7,867 bases of DNA from JAPHTQ01 sp051747405. Its GTDB lineage: Bacteria; Pseudomonadota; Gammaproteobacteria; Thiohalomonadales; Thiohalomonadaceae. Where the stretch lies: contig JBNJGC010000121.1 in the NCBI GenBank assembly GCA_051747405.1, positions 1 through 7,867 on the forward strand, read 5' to 3'. Shown here piece after piece: positions 5,684 to 7,867 of the stretch. Position 1 is the first letter of the stretch. Every line of letters starts with the position of its first letter. The notes below the pieces were generated by a model. The model saw only the letters and a list, made by a program, of their open reading frames with translations. It searched no databases and was not told the origin of the DNA. The position numbers were made by a program, and so were the translations under genes.

Positions 5684-6532
5684 TCACACAACCCGCCGGC
5701 ATTCATAGACGCCGCCGAGGACGATGTATTCGTTTTCCGCCTTGAGGTAGTTGGGCAGAAGCTCGGAGTAGAAGAGGATCTTGCCCAGGGGTACCTCGAT
5801 AGCGAACACCTCGTCGCCGAACTCCGAGGCGCGTTCCATGTCGCTGCTGAAGGAGTTGAGATTGTTCAGTAGCAGAGGCACTAGCCCCTTGGTCCGGCCC
5901 TCCTTCAGTCGAATCTTCTCGATGTCGTTGCTGCCACGGTAGAGGGTGAAGTGTGTTTGTTCGGGGAACTGACACTTTAGTTCATATTGGCAATAGGTGT
6001 AGAGCAGATCCAGCTGCGCTTCAAGCGAGTTGGTGTTGTATATCCCCTCAGCGTATTCGTGTTGATACTGCTGGTAGCTGCGATCGTTGACGGAAAGGAT
6101 CGGGACGTGGTGAAACCGCGGAACAAGCCCAAAACGTGACTCCACCCACCCTTTTATAACGGCTGCATCACGACTTTCTGCATCGAATGCCCACCCTCGC
6201 AGCAGGCGTTGGTAGTCGGCCTTGCTGCGATTGAGCCTGCTGTCACTGCTCAGGCCCGCCTCGTCTGGCGCGTGCAGGCGAAAGTGTACCGTCATGTAGT
6301 CGATAAACTGTTGCGCGCGGTTGCCGGGATCGGTAATGCAGTCGAGGCGTTTTAGCAAACCCCGATGCAACGCCTCCACGCCATCGATGGTGAGCGGCGT
6401 CGGATGGCGCTGAAAGGTCAGGCTACCCAGTATCACCGCCGGAAGATTGCTCCTGTTGAGCGGCTGTGAGGCGGATCGAGGCAGCGTTGGCCCGCCCCTG
6501 CTGTGATCTGTGCCGTGTTTGTCGTTATCCAT
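5684..6532 (-). CDS. draT: DraT, NAD+-dinitrogenase reductase ADP-ribosyltransferase
   Basis: DraT transfers ADP-ribose from NAD+ to one arginine of NifH and switches nitrogenase off in response to ammonium or energy loss, usually under PII protein control. The 282-residue product matches the DraT family throughout: PLNRSNLPAVILGSLTFQRHP (24-44), RFGLVPRFHHVPI, YNTNSLEAQLDLLYTYCQYELK, then the arginine-specific transferase residues R199 in TLYRGSND, SFSS at 227-230, and E266-N-E268 in AENEYIVLGG (the R-S-ExE pattern). ATG 6532 is chosen because conserved sequence starts about 24 residues in; there is no good ribosome site, and the frame is open to 6682 without homologous sequence. It is divergent from nifH, and a NifA site overlaps its start codon. 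No -24/-12 promoter faces it; a TAATAT (minus strand, 6587-6582) could be a weak -10. It is not adjacent to draG, unlike the draTG operons of Rhodospirillum and Azospirillum. Confidence 0.95.
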   Translation of the reverse strand: MDNDKHGTDHSRGGPTLPRSASQPLNRSNLPAVILGSLTFQRHPTPLTIDGVEALHRGLLKRLDCITDPGNRAQQFIDYMTVHFRLHAPDEAGLSSDSRLNRSKADYQRLLRGWAFDAESRDAAVIKGWVESRFGLVPRFHHVPILSVNDRSYQQYQHEYAEGIYNTNSLEAQLDLLYTYCQYELKCQFPEQTHFTLYRGSNDIEKIRLKEGRTKGLVPLLLNNLNSFSSDMERASEFGDEVFAIEVPLGKILFYSELLPNYLKAENEYIVLGGVYECRRVV

Positions 6533-6535
6533 ACA
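6520..6535 (+). promoter_or_regulatory. NifA upstream activator site for nifH, overlapping the draT start
   Basis: TGTCGTTATCCATACA is an exact TGT-N10-ACA motif, centred about 131 bases upstream of the predicted nifH transcript start. It covers the draT start codon (6530-6532, minus strand) and the next three codons, so NifA bound here would sit on the first bases of draT. A degenerate second site, TGTCGTAGATCAAACC (6549-6564, last base of the ACA changed), lies 29 bases downstream and shares the TTTGTCGT start. Confidence 0.72.
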
Positions 6536-6543
6536 GCTACTGC

Positions 6544-6565
6544 GGGTTTGTCGTAGATCAAACCC
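6544..6565. repeat. Inverted repeat in the draT-nifH intergenic region
   Basis: GGGTTTG (6544-6550) and CAAACCC (6559-6565) form a perfect 7-bp dyad with an 8-base spacer. On the draT mRNA this would be a hairpin ending 11 bases before the start codon, over the ribosome-binding area. As DNA it could be an operator; the degenerate NifA motif lies inside it. Confidence 0.55.
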
Positions 6566-6632
6566 TACGCCGCCTCCGTTGATATTAAAATAAGAACAAT
6601 AATAACAGTTACTTAGTGGCTTTTCTCGGCCT

Positions 6633-6648
6633 TGGCATGTTCCCTGCT
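6633..6648 (+). promoter_or_regulatory. Sigma-54 (-24/-12) promoter of nifHD
   Basis: TGGCATGTTCCCTGCT differs from TGGCACG-N4-TTGCW at only two places; GG (6634-6635) and GC (6646-6647) are ten bases apart. The transcript should start near 6659, about 41 bases before nifH. The stretch between it and the NifA site (6581-6612) is very AT-rich, as expected where DNA is bent to loop NifA to the polymerase; no clean IHF consensus was found. Confidence 0.85.
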
Positions 6649-6699
6649 CATAACTTGGTGACATCGGTCCAAACCATCGCAACGCAAGGAGAAAATACC

Positions 6700-7590
6700 A
6701 TGTCTTTACGTCAAGCAGCGATTTACGGCAAAGGTGGCATCGGCAAGTCCACCACTACCCAGAACCTGGTCGCGGCACTCGCCGAGGCCGGCAAAAAAGT
6801 AATGATCGTCGGTTGTGACCCCAAAGCCGACTCCACTCGTCTGATCCTTCACTCCAAGGCCCAGACCACTGTTATGCACCTGGCCGCCGAGGCCGGCTCA
6901 GTCGAGGATCTGGAGCTGGAAGATGTCATGTCTGTGGGCTTCGGCGACGTAAAGTGTGTCGAGTCCGGCGGCCCTGAGCCGGGCGTCGGCTGCGCCGGTC
7001 GCGGTGTAATCACCGCTATCAACTTCCTGGAAGAGGAGGGCGCCTACGACGAAGAGCTCGACTTCGTATTCTACGACGTGTTGGGTGACGTTGTCTGCGG
7101 TGGATTCGCTATGCCCATCCGCGAAAACAAGGCCCAGGAGATCTACATCGTGGTTTCCGGTGAGATGATGGCCATGTATGCAGCCAACAATATCGCCAAA
7201 GGTATCGTGAAGTATGCCAACTCCGGTGGTGTTCGCCTGGCGGGTCTTATCTGCAACAGCCGAAACACAGACCGTGAGGACGAGCTCATTGAGGCCCTCG
7301 CCGCCAAGCTGGGTACCACTATGATCCATTTCGTTCCTCGTGACAATGAAGTGCAGCATGCTGAGATCCGCCGCATGACCGTCATTGAGTATAACCCCAA
7401 GCACAAGCAGGCGGATGAGTATCGCACTCTGGCCAAGAAGGTGATTGAGAACGATAACTTCGTTATCCCGACACCTGCCAGCATGGACGAGCTCGAAGAT
7501 CTGCTGATGGAGTTTGGCATCCTTGAAGAGGAAGACGAGACCATCGTCGGTAAAACCGCCGAGGAGCTGGCTGCAGAAGCCACCGCTTAA
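6700..7590 (+). CDS. nifH: NifH, nitrogenase iron protein (dinitrogenase reductase)
   Basis: NifH is the homodimeric ATP-hydrolysing Fe protein that passes electrons from its [4Fe-4S] cluster to NifDK, and also acts in FeMo-cofactor maturation. The 296-residue product is full length. It has the P-loop GKGGIGKS (10-17), the Switch I region near D40 (GCDPKADSTRL), the cluster ligands C98 (GVGCAGRG) and C133 (DVLGDVVCGGF), and R101, the arginine that DraT modifies, in the usual setting. The start ATG 6700 has AAGGAG at 6686-6691; an upstream in-frame ATG at 6616 lies before the promoter and is not used. The sequence is a molybdenum-type (cluster I) proteobacterial NifH with an acidic C-terminal tail. 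It is driven from 6633-6648 and is followed after 212 bases by nifD, with a repeat element between them. Confidence 0.99.
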   Translation: MSLRQAAIYGKGGIGKSTTTQNLVAALAEAGKKVMIVGCDPKADSTRLILHSKAQTTVMHLAAEAGSVEDLELEDVMSVGFGDVKCVESGGPEPGVGCAGRGVITAINFLEEEGAYDEELDFVFYDVLGDVVCGGFAMPIRENKAQEIYIVVSGEMMAMYAANNIAKGIVKYANSGGVRLAGLICNSRNTDREDELIEALAAKLGTTMIHFVPRDNEVQHAEIRRMTVIEYNPKHKQADEYRTLAKKVIENDNFVIPTPASMDELEDLLMEFGILEEEDETIVGKTAEELAAEATA

Positions 7591-7602
7591 AAACCACATT
7601 TC

Positions 7603-7745
7603 ACCGCAAAGACGCAGAGCGCGTAAAGGTAAATAACTGTTTAACCATCGAAGAGACGAATGTCTTGAGCTGTTAATGGGGGAATTTAGCCCAGTCAAGC
7701 GTTTATGTTGATTTTGTCACTTCGCGCCCTTTGCGCCTCTGCGGT
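7603..7745. repeat. Intergenic inverted-repeat element, CGCAAAG type (copy 2)
   Basis: The arms ACCGCAAAGACGCAGAG (7603-7619, similarity running on to about 7624) and, inverted, CTCTGCGGT with CCTTTGCG (7723-7745) are imperfect complements of the same CGCAAAG-rich sequence as copy 1. Inside is a nested dyad: CTTGA (7664-7668) with TCAAG (7695-7699), and TGGG (7677-7680) with CCCA (7690-7693). It fills most of the 212 bases between nifH and nifD. As RNA it would form a long hairpin that could stabilise the nifH end of the transcript or partly stop reading into nifD. No promoter for nifD was found in this stretch. Confidence 0.7.
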
Positions 7746-7802
7746 TAAGAGATTCAACTTCAACGTCCACCGGATTAGGTGGCGATAACAGGAGTTAAGA
7801 CA

Positions 7803-7867
7803 ATGACGACGATGACTCGTGAAGAGACCGAGGCGCTCATCCAGGAAGTGCTCGAGGTCTATCCCGA
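7803..7867 (+). CDS. nifD: NifD, nitrogenase MoFe protein alpha chain (5' end only)
   Basis: Only 21 codons are visible before the window ends. The product starts MTTMTREETEALIQEVLEVY, and the LIQEVLEVYP block is characteristic of the NifD N-terminus. A ribosome site GGAG at 7791-7794 is 8 bases before ATG 7803; ATG 7812 is an in-frame alternative. The full protein would carry the P-cluster and FeMo-cofactor ligands. Its place directly after nifH supports the call. Confidence 0.93.
   Translation, partial: MTTMTREETEALIQEVLEVYP

Noticed and set aside
6533..6699. A -24/-12 promoter facing draT
   Set aside because: Every GC on the plus strand here was checked for CC ten bases further; none fits.
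6898..7698. Open frame of 266 codons on the minus strand over nifH
   Set aside because: It is the antisense shadow of nifH, a certain gene, and has no recognisable motif or ribosome site.
7591..7802. A separate NifA/sigma-54 promoter for nifD
   Set aside because: No TGT-N10-ACA and no GG-N10-GC with consensus flanks was found, so nifD is most likely read from the nifH promoter.

Overview
The window is a slice of a nitrogen-fixation (nif) island from a diazotrophic bacterium, most likely a gammaproteobacterium of the purple-sulfur or sulfur-oxidising (Chromatiales-like) type. The reasons are the protein sequences of NifB and NifH, a NifA without cysteines (the NifL-controlled type seen in gammaproteobacteria), the order nifB-ferredoxin-nifO-nifQ known from Azotobacter, and a DraT/DraG switch. 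The genus cannot be fixed from the sequence alone.

Layout. Positions 1-669 hold the 3' end of nifA. A 248-base intergenic region follows, with a NifA upstream activator site (771-786) and a sigma-54 -24/-12 promoter (837-852). These drive a tightly packed plus-strand operon: nifB (918-2426), a 2[4Fe-4S] ferredoxin (2442-2720), a 68-residue unknown protein (2731-2937), a NifO/ArsC-like protein (2934-3359), nifQ (3371-3958) and draG (3987 into the gap). A run of exactly 100 N (4745-4844) is an assembly gap that cuts the 3' end of draG and the 3' end of the next, convergent gene. On the minus strand are a SIR2-like gene (4845-5437) with its own NifA site and sigma-54 promoter, and then draT (5684-6532). 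nifH (6700-7590) is divergent from draT and has its own NifA site and sigma-54 promoter. nifD begins at 7803. Two intergenic elements with inverted repeats of the CGCAAAG type lie between the SIR2-like gene and draT, and between nifH and nifD.

How it works together. NifA with sigma-54 RNA polymerase would switch on three units: FeMo-cofactor synthesis (nifB, ferredoxin, nifO, nifQ) together with draG, the SIR2-like gene, and nifHD. NifH carries the arginine (R101) that DraT ADP-ribosylates with NAD+ to shut nitrogenase off and that DraG restores. The arrangement is unusual: draT and draG are split and on opposite strands, only draG sits under a nif promoter, and a nif-regulated SIR2-like gene (a fold that normally binds NAD+ or ADP-ribose) lies between them. 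This SIR2-like protein lacks the expected catalytic histidine. It is the best candidate here for an undescribed component: a third, NAD-linked partner of the DraT/DraG switch. That role is inference from context and promoter sequence.
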